Assembly: GCA_900545545.1 (NCBI GenBank) | Contig: UQZO01000026.1 | Coordinates: 1-21,235, forward strand | Length of the DNA: 21,235 nucleotides | Origin: an uncultured Subdoligranulum sp. | Lineage (GTDB): Bacteria; Bacillota; Clostridia; Oscillospirales; Ruminococcaceae | Direction of reading: 5' to 3' | In this document: positions 14,599 through 21,188 of the stretch, in pieces | Layout: each line of letters begins with the position of its first letter | Numbering within the stretch: position 1 is the stretch's first letter | Notes under the pieces: generated by a model | Seen by the model: only the letters and a program-made list of their open reading frames with translations | What the model was told of the DNA's origin: nothing | The model's database searches: none | Position numbers and translations under genes: made by a program

Positions 14599-16206
14599 TT
14601 AGCCGTTCATGCTGGCAAAGTAGTTGTCCAGTCCGGTCTGTTTGAGCTGCAGCAGTTCCTGCAGGTTCATCTCGTTGAGTTTGGCGATATAGGCATCCCA
14701 TTCTTCGGCCGCGCCGCCGTTCATGATCCAGGCCGCCTTCTGGCTTTCGGCATAGGGTTTCAGGTCGGTCTCGATCTGGGTGATGCGGTCGGTGGTATCG
14801 ATGTCAAAGAAGATGGGCGGATAGTTGTAATCGCATTCCATGGCGGGGGCGAACTGGCTCTGGATCACATCCAGGCGCAGCTTGGCATCGTCGGGCATGG
14901 TGGTGTAGGTGCCGTAGTAGCTGTCCAGCACGGCCAGAGGGCCGCCCAGGTTGGTCTTCATGCGCAGTTCGTAGGGGACCACACCCTCGGGGATGGCCAG
15001 GTGCTGCAGGGTGCCGTCGTCCTTCATCTCAAAGATGTTGTCCTGGGTGGTATCGCCGTAGGTGCCCCAGTTGTCCTGCACCGACTGGATGGGATCATAC
15101 AGCTGGTCGATCCACTTGGCAGTCAGGGCCGGGTTGGGGTTGGTGCCGGTGATGACGCAGCGGCCGATCTCAAAGCCCATGGCGTTCTGGCGGGTGACGG
15201 CGGGCTGGCCGTCGGCGTTTTTCAGCGGGGGCAGGGCCACGTAGTTGTCGGGAGTGCCGGCGCTGGTGTTGTCCCAGGCCAGGAACAGGCCGTACCGGTC
15301 GCTGGCGGCCTTGGAAACATAGGTGTTGTAGTCCTGGGTAAAGACCTCGGGGTCGATGAGGCCCTCGGCGTAGAGGGTGTGCAGCCATTCCAGGCCGGGG
15401 ACGATGCCTTCATCGGCCAGGGTGTAGACCACCTGCTTGTCGTTGTTCACCACATAGTGGTCGGCGTTGTCGCCGTAGCCGAAGGCGCTGAGCAGCACGC
15501 CCACGTCCTCATTGCCGCCGTTCATGACGAAGGAGAGGGGCAGGCTGTCCGGGTGGGCCTGCTTGAAGGCCCGTAGCACTTCGGTCAGTTCCTCGGGGGT
15601 GTTGGGCATGGCCAGGCCCAGCTCATCCAGCCATGCCTTGTTGATCCAGGGAATACCGCCGATGGACTGAATGGCTTCCTTGTCGCTGCCCAGTTCCTCG
15701 ATCCAGGGGAAGGAGTAGATGTGGCCGTCCGGCGCGGTGATGAGGGCGCGGTATTCGGGGTTTTCGTCCAGGACCTTCTTCAGGTTGGGCATGTACTGGT
15801 CGATGAGTTCGTCCACCGCGATGATGGTGCCGTCCTTGGCGTAGCGCAGCAGGTCGTACTGGCTCATCTGGGCGTCAAAGACCATATCGGGCAGGTCCTT
15901 CTTGGCCAGGGCCAGCTGCTTTTTCTCGCCGAACTGGTCGTCCACGTAGACGGTCCAGTCGATGTGCACGTTGGTGGCTTCCTCCAGACGCTGGACGATG
16001 AGGCGGTCGTTGAGTTCCTGCCCGGCAAAGGACGGTTCGTGGGTCAGCGCCGTGAAGGTGACGGTCTCGGTCAGGGGGAAGGATGCCGAGGCGGCATCCA
16101 CCGTGGCCGCGGCATTGTTCTGCTGGGAACCGCAGCCTGCCAGGCTGGTGAGCGCCAGCGCAGCGGCACCGGCCAGCGCCAGGGCACGTTTGGACATGGT
16201 TTTCAT
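14599..16206 (-). CDS. Extracellular sugar-binding lipoprotein of an ABC importer (LplA-like)
   Basis: 535 residues. The signal peptide ends in LAGC with Cys25 as the lipid anchor. The mature protein is a large family 1 solute-binding protein: FTALTHEPSF, then a conserved DDQFGEKKQLALAKKDLPDMVF region, later YSFPWIEELG and GIPWINKAWLDELG. This is the LplA-type relative that works with LplB/LplC permeases for oligosaccharides. AAGGAG with 8-base spacing sets the start. Unusually it lies after both permease genes, separated from them by a 283-base gap with repeats and a hairpin. No ATPase gene is in the operon; such importers usually borrow a shared ATPase (MsmK/MsmX type). The likely ligand is sucrose or a fructooligosaccharide, inferred from the GH32 neighbour. 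Confidence 0.92.
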   Translation of the reverse strand: MKTMSKRALALAGAAALALTSLAGCGSQQNNAAATVDAASASFPLTETVTFTALTHEPSFAGQELNDRLIVQRLEEATNVHIDWTVYVDDQFGEKKQLALAKKDLPDMVFDAQMSQYDLLRYAKDGTIIAVDELIDQYMPNLKKVLDENPEYRALITAPDGHIYSFPWIEELGSDKEAIQSIGGIPWINKAWLDELGLAMPNTPEELTEVLRAFKQAHPDSLPLSFVMNGGNEDVGVLLSAFGYGDNADHYVVNNDKQVVYTLADEGIVPGLEWLHTLYAEGLIDPEVFTQDYNTYVSKAASDRYGLFLAWDNTSAGTPDNYVALPPLKNADGQPAVTRQNAMGFEIGRCVITGTNPNPALTAKWIDQLYDPIQSVQDNWGTYGDTTQDNIFEMKDDGTLQHLAIPEGVVPYELRMKTNLGGPLAVLDSYYGTYTTMPDDAKLRLDVIQSQFAPAMECDYNYPPIFFDIDTTDRITQIETDLKPYAESQKAAWIMNGGAAEEWDAYIAKLNEMNLQELLQLKQTGLDNYFASMNG

Positions 16207-16267
16207 CTTGTTTTCTCCTTTTCTTGATGGTTGTATGGTGATTTTTTTAAGTAGCGGAAAGTTTTCC

Positions 16268-16365
16268 CTCTTGCGGTGCCCGAATCGTGCGGCGCGCCTT
16301 GGGGCGGCGCCTGCACTCTTCGACCGCTGCGCCTAAAATTCCTCCCTGTTTCCGCCGCAGGCGGC
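16268..16365 (-). repeat. Tandem intergenic repeat, unit A (114-base period)
   Basis: This unit matches 16382-16479 at a constant offset of 114 bases, with only a few differences over the first 70 bases. The G+C-rich core contains GCGGCGCGCC near 16290 and ends in the small palindrome CCGCCGCAGGCGG. It lies in the gap between the second permease and the binding protein genes. The minus strand has an open frame through both units, but its Arg/Lys-rich product is not credible as a protein. Confidence 0.85.
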
Positions 16366-16381
16366 ATTGGGATAAGGAACT

Positions 16382-16479
16382 CTCTTGCGGTCCCCGAATC
16401 GTGCGGCGCGCCTTGGGGCGGCGCTTGCACTCTTCGACCGCTGCGCCTAACATTTTCCCCTGCATCCGCCGCAGGCGGC
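16382..16479 (-). repeat. Tandem intergenic repeat, unit B (114-base period)
   Basis: Partner of unit A. Its end forms part of the stem-loop at 16448-16492. The counterpart arms in unit A are only partly complementary, so its hairpin looks degraded. Confidence 0.85.
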
Positions 16480-16492
16480 GGGGAAAATGTTA
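16448..16492 (-). other. Perfect stem-loop overlapping the stop codon of the second permease
   Basis: TAACATTTTCCCC and GGGGAAAATGTTA (16448-16460 and 16480-16492) form a perfect 13-base stem. An inner CCGCC/GGCGG stem lies inside the loop. On the minus strand the stem starts with the TAA stop of the permease gene. No T-run follows, so it is not a standard terminator. It may protect or process the mRNA between permeases and binding protein. Confidence 0.8.
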
Positions 16493-17380
16493 GCCCTTAA
16501 CCGACCCCAGCATGACGCCCTTCTCGAAATACTTCTGGAAGAAGGGGTACATGACCAGCAGCGGCAGGCTGGAAACCACGATGGTGGAGTATTTCAGCTG
16601 CTCGGCGATCTTGGCCATCATGGCGGCGTTCTGGGCGTCGGCCACCATGCCGGGGCGCGGGGTGTTCTGCACCAGGATGGACCGGATGACCAGCTGCAGC
16701 GGCTGGAGCGACTGATCTTCCAGGTAGATCATGGCGTCGAAGTAGCTGTTCCACATGCCCACGAACTGGTAGAGCACCAGCACCGCGATGATGGGCTTGC
16801 AGACGGGGATCAGGATGCGGAAGAAGTATTGCAGTTCCGAAGCGCCGTCCAGGGCGGCGGCCTCGTGCAGTTCCAGGGGGATGGACTTATAATAAGTACG
16901 GGCCAGAATGATGTTCCACACATTCACCGCGCCGGGCAGGATCAGCGCCAGCGGGCTGTTGATGAGGTTGAGGTTGGACACCAGCAAGTAGGTGGGCATC
17001 AGGCCGCCGCCAAAGAACATGGTGATGAGGAAAAAGGTGTTGATGGCCTTGCGCCCCACAAACTGGGGCAGGCTCAGGGGATAGGCCGCCAGCAGGCAGA
17101 TGATGGTGGAAAACACCGCGAAGGTGGTGGAGTACAGGAAGGAATTGAGGAAGCCCCGGCCGATCATATCGTCCTGAAAGACACGGCGGTAGCCTTCCAG
17201 GGTCCAGTCCTCGGGCATAAAGCTGATGCCCTGGTTGGTGAGCACCACCGGGTCGATGAAGGAGGCCAGCACCACATAAATCAGCGGGATCAGCACCGCC
17301 AGCGAGAACAGCCCCAGCAGGGCGTACCCGCACCAGAGGACGACTTTATCCTTGCGGGTGTAAAACTGTCTGGATTCCAT
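16490..17380 (-). CDS. Carbohydrate ABC transporter permease (LplC/CUT1 type)
   Basis: 296 residues, six membrane helices. It starts with a cytoplasmic segment, then helix VLWCGYALLGLFSLAVLIPL, and carries the EAA loop ELHEAAALDGASELQYFFRI with the conserved Gly that contacts the ATPase. IYVVLASF near the first helix and the terminal FEKGVMLGSVKG are typical of LplC-type subunits. AAAGGAG 9 bases before the ATG lies just after the first permease's stop (17-base gap), so the two are co-transcribed. Together they form the channel for the sugar delivered by the lipoprotein encoded downstream. Confidence 0.94.
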   Translation of the reverse strand: MESRQFYTRKDKVVLWCGYALLGLFSLAVLIPLIYVVLASFIDPVVLTNQGISFMPEDWTLEGYRRVFQDDMIGRGFLNSFLYSTTFAVFSTIICLLAAYPLSLPQFVGRKAINTFFLITMFFGGGLMPTYLLVSNLNLINSPLALILPGAVNVWNIILARTYYKSIPLELHEAAALDGASELQYFFRILIPVCKPIIAVLVLYQFVGMWNSYFDAMIYLEDQSLQPLQLVIRSILVQNTPRPGMVADAQNAAMMAKIAEQLKYSTIVVSSLPLLVMYPFFQKYFEKGVMLGSVKG

Positions 17381-17397
17381 GGTTTTCGCTCCTTTCG

Positions 17398-18324
17398 TTA
17401 CAGGCCCTCGCCATCGTTGAGCTTGCTGACGATGGCATTGACCGTCAGCAGCAGCACCACGTTGATCACCGCGTTGAACAGGCCCACCGCCGTGGAGTAC
17501 CCGTAGTCGCCGATTTCCAGGCCCAGGCGGTACACATAGGTGGGGATGATCTCGGACGCGGCACGGTTCAGGTCGGTCTGCAGGGCCAGGGCCTTTTCAA
17601 AGCCGATGTTCATGATCTGCCCGGCCGAGAGGATGAACTGGATGACCATGATGGGTTTGAGGGTGGGCAGGTCCACATGGCGGATCTGCTGCAAAAGGCT
17701 GGCGCCGTCGATGTTGCAGGCATCCACCAGGTCACCGCTGACGCCGGACAGCGCCGCCGTGTAGATGATGGAAGCCCAGCCTGCCCCCTGCCAGATACCG
17801 CTGATGATGTAGATGGGGCGGAAGGCGTTGGGATCGGTCATCAGGTTGGACTGGGTGCCCAGCGCCGCATTGATGGGCCCCACCGGGGAAAGAAAGGCGA
17901 TGATCATACCGGCCAGTACGATGACCGAGATGAAGTTGGGGGCGTAGATCAGCAGCTGGATCTTTTTGCGGATGCCCACCCGCCGCACACGGGAGAGCAG
18001 GATTGCCAGAATGATGGGCGGGAAAAATCCCCACAGCAGGCCGTAGACACTGAGTTTGAGGGTGTTGGCCATCAGGCGGGGGAACTCGGTGGAGGAGAGG
18101 AAGCGCTGGAAGTTTTCAAACCAGATCCACTCACTGCCGAAGATGCCCAGGCGGTTGTTGTAATCCTCAAAGGCAATGGCCAGGCCGCCCATGGGGATGT
18201 ATTTGAAGATAAAGGTAAGCAATACGGCGGGCAGCGCAAAGAATACATAGAGCTGCCAGTTGTTTTTGATGTAGACCAGCTTTTTGTGGCGGGTCTCGGC
18301 ATCCGGGAGTTTGGGTAGGCTCAT
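17398..18324 (-). CDS. Carbohydrate ABC transporter permease (LplB/CUT1 type)
   Basis: 308 residues. It starts with a cytoplasmic N-terminus and then LYVFFALPAVLLTFIFKYIPM, typical of LplB subunits. The mid-protein WQGAGWASIIYTAALSG is followed by the EAA-type loop DLVDACNIDGASLLQQIRHV and LPTLKP. The first in-frame ATG is at 18354, but AGGAG 8 bases before ATG 18324 decides the start. It is the first gene of the minus-strand operon. The promoter is at 18387-18415, and an operator-like repeat lies in the leader. Confidence 0.93.
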   Translation of the reverse strand: MSLPKLPDAETRHKKLVYIKNNWQLYVFFALPAVLLTFIFKYIPMGGLAIAFEDYNNRLGIFGSEWIWFENFQRFLSSTEFPRLMANTLKLSVYGLLWGFFPPIILAILLSRVRRVGIRKKIQLLIYAPNFISVIVLAGMIIAFLSPVGPINAALGTQSNLMTDPNAFRPIYIISGIWQGAGWASIIYTAALSGVSGDLVDACNIDGASLLQQIRHVDLPTLKPIMVIQFILSAGQIMNIGFEKALALQTDLNRAASEIIPTYVYRLGLEIGDYGYSTAVGLFNAVINVVLLLTVNAIVSKLNDGEGL

Positions 18325-18338
18325 GATCTCATCTCCTA

Positions 18339-18354
18339 GTTTACATTTGCACAC
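18339..18354. promoter_or_regulatory. Operator-like site 1 (leader of the permease operon)
   Basis: GTTTACATTTGCACAC. Its inverse recurs at 18474-18489 with one change in the core, and a related form occurs at 18506-18521. Located about 25-40 bases after the predicted transcription start of the permease operon, where a bound LacI-type repressor could act as a roadblock. Confidence 0.5.
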
Positions 18355-18386
18355 CAGATATTTACGTTTTGTAACTTTCTGTGTTT

Positions 18387-18415
18387 ACTATACGCCAACT
18401 TTTCTCCCTTGTCAA
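18387..18415 (-). promoter_or_regulatory. Promoter of the fructoside ABC/GH32/fructokinase operon
   Basis: On the minus strand, TTGACA (18415-18410), a 17-base spacer and TATAGT (18392-18387). This is the best consensus promoter in the window. Transcription would start near 18380 and run leftward through five genes. Confidence 0.8.
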
Positions 18416-18473
18416 TGGCTTTTTCCCCTTTGCTCCGGGATTTGTAGGCTTATACAATGGGGCTTCCACCAGG

Positions 18474-18489
18474 TTGTGCAAATGTGAAA
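18474..18489. promoter_or_regulatory. Operator-like site 2 (between the divergent promoters)
   Basis: TTGTGCAAATGTGAAA, the inverse of site 1. It lies upstream of both promoters, about 60 bases beyond the permease -35 and about 27 bases before the regulator's -35. A pair of inverted sites could support looping. Confidence 0.45.
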
Positions 18490-18505
18490 ATCTGATTTTA
18501 CAAAA

Positions 18506-18521
18506 GTTTACACTATTGCAC
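18506..18521. promoter_or_regulatory. Operator-like site 3 overlapping the regulator's -35
   Basis: GTTTACACTATTGCAC resembles site 1 with two extra central bases. It covers the -35 hexamer TTGCAC of the lacI-family gene, which suggests autoregulation. Confidence 0.4.
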
Positions 18522-18543
18522 TTTTGCCGCTTTGCTGTATAAT
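18516..18543 (+). promoter_or_regulatory. Promoter of the LacI-family regulator
   Basis: TTGCAC (18516-18521), a 16-base spacer and a perfect TATAAT (18538-18543). It lies 33 bases before the start codon and diverges from the sugar operon promoter. Confidence 0.7.
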
Positions 18544-18576
18544 AAAGAAAAACCCTTTACGAGGAGTGACCTACCG

Positions 18577-19614
18577 ATGGCCGCCAAAAAAATCACCATG
18601 CAGGACATCGCCGATGCCTGCGGTCTTTCCCGCAATACGGTGTCCAAGGTATTCAACGGCCGGGGCAGCGTGCCCGAAGCCACCCGCCAGCAAGTGCTGG
18701 AAAAAGCCCGCCAGATGGGCTACCGCCAGCTGCCCGCCGCAGAGGACCGGCCCGCCGTCCATGGCCGCAGCATTGCGCTGCTGACCCTGTGCATGCCGGG
18801 GCGCAACCACTACGGTTCCAACTTTATTTCCAGCTTTGCCAACCGCATGAGCCGGGCGGGCTATACCCTGATGATCTACGAGATCCAGCCCGACGAACAC
18901 CGGGACTGCCGCCTGCCCGCCAACTTTGTGCTGGAAAACACCGCCGGTATCCTTTGCATCGAGATGTTCGACCGGCGCTACACCGATTTCATCTGCCGGC
19001 TGGGGCTGCCGGTGATCTTCTCGGACACCTACGCCCGGGCGGATTTTTCCGCCATGGCCGGGGATTTCATCTCGATGGAAAACACCACCAGCTCCATGGC
19101 GGTGACCAGCCGCCTGATCGAACGGGGCGCCCGCAAACTGGGCTTTGTGGGGGACCACACCCACTGCAACAGTTTTTATGAGCGGTTCAACGGGTTCCGC
19201 ACGGCCGTGGCCCGGGGCGGGCTGACTCTGGACCCCAATCTTTGCATTGTGGAGCCCAACAGCGCCCCCTACGGGGAGGCTGCCTGGCTGGTGGAACGGC
19301 TGCGGGCCATGCCCTGCCTGCCGGACGCTTTTGTCTGCGCCAACGACTACCTGGCCGTCCACCTGATGAAAGCCCTGAAATGCCTGGACCTGCGCATCCC
19401 CGAGGATGTGATGGTGGCAGGCTTCGACGATTCCCCCGAGGCCACCGTGGCCGAGCCGCCCCTTTCCACCGTGCGCATCCCCAGCGGCGAGATGGGCTTT
19501 ATCGCGGCAGGCATCTTGCTGGACCGCATCCAGCGCCCCACCCTGCCCTACCGCTGCTGCTACGTCCAGACCACGCCCGTCTGGCGGGAGAGCAGCCGCA
19601 GCCCAGTGAAATAA
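18577..19614 (+). CDS. LacI-family transcriptional regulator
   Basis: 345 residues. The N-terminal helix-turn-helix (MQDIADACGLSRNTVSKVFN, about residues 8-27) and hinge (ATRQQVLEKARQMGYR) are classic LacI. The rest is a periplasmic-binding-fold effector domain, with SIALLTLCMP, IERGARKLGFVGD, DAFVCANDYLAVHLMKAL and MVAGFDDSPEATVAEPPLST. GAGGAG at 18561-18566 selects ATG 18577 over an upstream in-frame ATG at 18532. It is divergent from the fructoside operon with shared operator-like repeats, so it is very likely its local repressor. The inducer is presumably a fructoside or sugar phosphate. Confidence 0.94.
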   Translation: MAAKKITMQDIADACGLSRNTVSKVFNGRGSVPEATRQQVLEKARQMGYRQLPAAEDRPAVHGRSIALLTLCMPGRNHYGSNFISSFANRMSRAGYTLMIYEIQPDEHRDCRLPANFVLENTAGILCIEMFDRRYTDFICRLGLPVIFSDTYARADFSAMAGDFISMENTTSSMAVTSRLIERGARKLGFVGDHTHCNSFYERFNGFRTAVARGGLTLDPNLCIVEPNSAPYGEAAWLVERLRAMPCLPDAFVCANDYLAVHLMKALKCLDLRIPEDVMVAGFDDSPEATVAEPPLSTVRIPSGEMGFIAAGILLDRIQRPTLPYRCCYVQTTPVWRESSRSPVK

Positions 19615-19615
19615 C

Positions 19616-19665
19616 AAAAAGCAAGGGAGCAGCTTCACAACAGGAAGCTGCTCCCTTGCTTTTTT
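19616..19665 (+). terminator. Rho-independent terminator after the LacI-family gene
   Basis: A stem of at least 16 perfect pairs (GCAAGGGAGCAGCTTC, 19621-19636, with 19644-19659) extends into A5/T6 tails around a 7-base loop. A strong terminator directly after the stop codon. Confidence 0.95.
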
Positions 19666-19705
19666 CTTTTACAAAATCGCTGTGTTCACAAAGTACGCCC
19701 GGTTA

Positions 19706-19774
19706 GAGCGGATCTGTTTGCTATTTTTCGCTTCACCAGCCGGATGCCTTTCCCTCACCACTTCAGATCCGCTC
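19706..19774. other. Long-range inverted repeat in a gene-free stretch
   Basis: GAGCGGATCTG (19706-19716) is perfectly complementary to CAGATCCGCTC (19764-19774), enclosing 47 bases with no obvious inner structure or frame. The gene-free stretch 19666-19977 otherwise holds a second hairpin, a palindrome and a promoter. The repeat could be a structured RNA, a regulator site or a remnant element end. Confidence 0.45.
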
Positions 19775-19797
19775 CCTGCATGGGGCTGGCGGCGGCA

Positions 19798-19825
19798 CCG
19801 CACAAAACGCCTATGGTTTGTGCGG
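19798..19825. other. Inverted repeat upstream of the truncated oxidoreductase
   Basis: CCGCACAAA (19798-19806) pairs with TTTGTGCGG (19817-19825) around 10 bases. No T-run follows. Position about 50 bases before the promoter suggests an operator or upstream regulatory site. Confidence 0.4.
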
Positions 19826-19853
19826 CTTCCTTGTGCGCAAAACAGTCAAATTT

Positions 19854-19902
19854 CCTATATAGGTTTTTTGCATTGTTTTTGCGCCGCCCTGCATGCTACA
19901 AT
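19854..19902 (+). promoter_or_regulatory. Promoter of the truncated oxidoreductase gene, with upstream palindrome
   Basis: TTGTTT (19873-19878), an 18-base spacer and TACAAT (19897-19902) with a TGC extended -10 (19894-19896). The palindrome CCTATATAGG (19854-19863) lies just upstream and could be an operator. Confidence 0.55.
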
Positions 19903-19977
19903 CAAAACCAAAAAGGGGGTCCCTGCGCGCCCGTGTGCGCAGAGGGCTGATCCTGACACTGTATAGGAGGAATCGCC

Positions 19978-20154
19978 GTGAAACTTCGACTGGGGATCAT
20001 CGGGGCGGGAAACATCGCCACTTCCCACATTCAAAACGTGCTGGACGGGAAATGTTATTTCCCCCGATGGTTCATGAATGCTTTCACTGCTTTGGAGATG
20101 AACTTCGTCAAAGAGAACTCCGAAAAAGTCATATGGCTTACTTTTTGTCGATGA
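19978..20154 (+). pseudogene. Gfo/Idh/MocA-type oxidoreductase, only the N-terminus left
   Basis: A GTG start follows TAGGAGG (19963-19969). The first residues, KLRLGIIGAGNIATSHIQ, form the dinucleotide-binding (Rossmann) beta-alpha unit of Gfo/Idh/MocA sugar-type dehydrogenases, with GAGNIA as the glycine motif. Family resemblance stops after about 26 codons (near 20055). The frame then runs into AT-rich DNA and ends at TGA 20152-20154, giving 58 residues where about 330-390 are expected. The rest of the gene is not in the window. Promoter and ribosome binding site are intact, so the break is probably recent or an assembly join. Next to a sugar operon, the intact gene may have been a sugar or polyol dehydrogenase. 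Confidence 0.75.
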
Positions 20155-21074
20155 CCGTTATAACATTACTTGGATTCTCTGGAGATTCCTATAATACACT
20201 ACTGGATTCCTTCGCCAAATTTCTATGTATAAATACTTCAGATCGCAGTGAGCCATATTTATCAGAAACCATTACGCATCTGGAAAAAAGGATTTATAGC
20301 CTTTTCTCTGAGAAAGAGGCTTTGGATGATCTTTTTACAAAGACAAACAACACAGCTTATTGCCTCTATACTAGTGCCACCGCATCTAAGTTTCATAACA
20401 TTCTATGTAATTTTTATGGCAACAATGAAAGCACAACTTGCATGATCACCGTTATTAATGCTTGTAAATACTATTTCAAGGAATGTTATGCCGATGCCAT
20501 GACAATTGCCTTACTAGGGTTAACGCCATTCGAATATTTAAGTCTATTGAATGATGAATTGAAATTTTTAGACCATCCGGAATTTTACGGAGATGAAGTA
20601 GAAGAATCCGTTCAACTTGCACAACGGGTAGCAATCGTTTTTACAGCATGTAGTGAGTCCAACGTGTTTACAACGGGAGCGCATGCAAATAGTCACGACA
20701 TTATCAATTCCATTAATTTATTAAAGTCCAGACACCCCTTAAAAAGTGACGCATTCTTTGAGTTCTTAACAAAATACTATAATGCCTTAACTTTAGAAGA
20801 AGTTTCAATTTCTTTCGGTGCAAGTTTAAAATCTGCTTTTCCTCCAGCGGCATTACGATATGTTGTTGACTATCTTAAGGCAACGATCTGCAGTCTTTAT
20901 AAAAATAGTCTTACTAAAGCACCCTGTTCAATAAACGATTTGCGAAATGATTTCAATGATATCATTCGTAATGGAAATATGTTTGGTCGTCGATTTTATC
21001 AATTAATTTATGATCAGCATGAAGAAATCCGAGCCTATATCAATCAAAATAAGGATCTAGCGTCTTCTTATTAA
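20067..21074 (+). CDS. Unknown AT-rich protein, possibly N-terminally truncated
   Basis: 335 residues from the first plausible ATG. I recognise no family. It begins MVHECFHCFGDELRQ, with a Cys-x-x-Cys pair and two His that could bind metal. A mostly alpha-helical protein follows with several mildly hydrophobic stretches (YFLSMTVITLLGFSG; YADAMTIALLGLTPFEYLSL; LAQRVAIVFTACSESNVF) but no convincing membrane span or signal peptide. Codon use is AT-rich, unlike every other gene here. No Shine-Dalgarno is visible before 20067 and the frame is open leftward across the composition break, so the true N-terminus may have been lost. It ends before a terminator. An accessory gene of an island (defence or regulation) is possible but unsupported. 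Confidence 0.65.
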   Translation: MVHECFHCFGDELRQRELRKSHMAYFLSMTVITLLGFSGDSYNTLLDSFAKFLCINTSDRSEPYLSETITHLEKRIYSLFSEKEALDDLFTKTNNTAYCLYTSATASKFHNILCNFYGNNESTTCMITVINACKYYFKECYADAMTIALLGLTPFEYLSLLNDELKFLDHPEFYGDEVEESVQLAQRVAIVFTACSESNVFTTGAHANSHDIINSINLLKSRHPLKSDAFFEFLTKYYNALTLEEVSISFGASLKSAFPPAALRYVVDYLKATICSLYKNSLTKAPCSINDLRNDFNDIIRNGNMFGRRFYQLIYDQHEEIRAYINQNKDLASSY

Positions 21075-21095
21075 CACTTAATCCATATAAAAAAC

Positions 21096-21139
21096 AAATC
21101 CGAACGCACCTTCATAAAGAAGTACGTTCGGATTTATTT
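21096..21139 (+). terminator. Terminator after the AT-rich gene
   Basis: AAATCCGAACG (21096-21106) pairs with CGTTCGGATTT (21125-21135), with extra weaker pairs inside, then ATTT. A plausible Rho-independent terminator 22 bases after the stop. Confidence 0.7.
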
Positions 21140-21143
21140 GGTA

Positions 21144-21188
21144 TGGTGCGCCCGACTGGATTCGAACCAGCGGCCTTCCGGGTCGGAG
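21144..21188 (-). other. tRNA-Arg(CCG) 3' fragment, probable attachment (att) site
   Basis: On the minus strand this matches tRNA positions 32-76: anticodon loop CTCCGAC (anticodon CCG), stem arm CCGGA, variable loop AGGCC, T-arm GCTGG with loop TTCGAAT and CCAGT, acceptor CGGGCGC, A and encoded CCA. The sequence to the right (from 21189) does not supply the complementary CCGGA or the D-arm, so the tRNA is broken at the anticodon loop. Tyrosine integrases often use this part of tRNA genes as the att core. In that model the integrated element lies to the right and the left side is the old downstream flank. The last 47 bases (21189-21235) show no recognisable feature. Confidence 0.75.

Larger units (their letters stand above)
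20055..21143 (+). mobile_element. AT-rich foreign segment (probable island or element piece)
   Basis: Composition changes sharply near 20050: one counted 60-base line (20281-20340) has 33% G+C, against about 65% in the kinase and rnf genes. The segment begins inside an oxidoreductase gene and ends at a broken tRNA-Arg. The join at 20047-20063 carries a small inverted repeat (GGGAAAT, 3 bases, ATTTCCC). No integrase, transposase or terminal repeats are visible, so the type of element is open. Confidence 0.55.

Noticed and set aside
13060..15576. An 838-codon open frame on the plus strand
   Set aside because: Antisense to the GH32 and binding protein genes; Gly/Val/His/Gln-rich with no domain logic.
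16203..16465. Small Arg/Lys-rich frames through the 114-base repeats
   Set aside because: The frames repeat only because the DNA repeats; they have no ribosome binding site and an implausible composition.
16268..16479. CRISPR array
   Set aside because: Only two units, with near-identical sequence across the whole period and no unique spacers.
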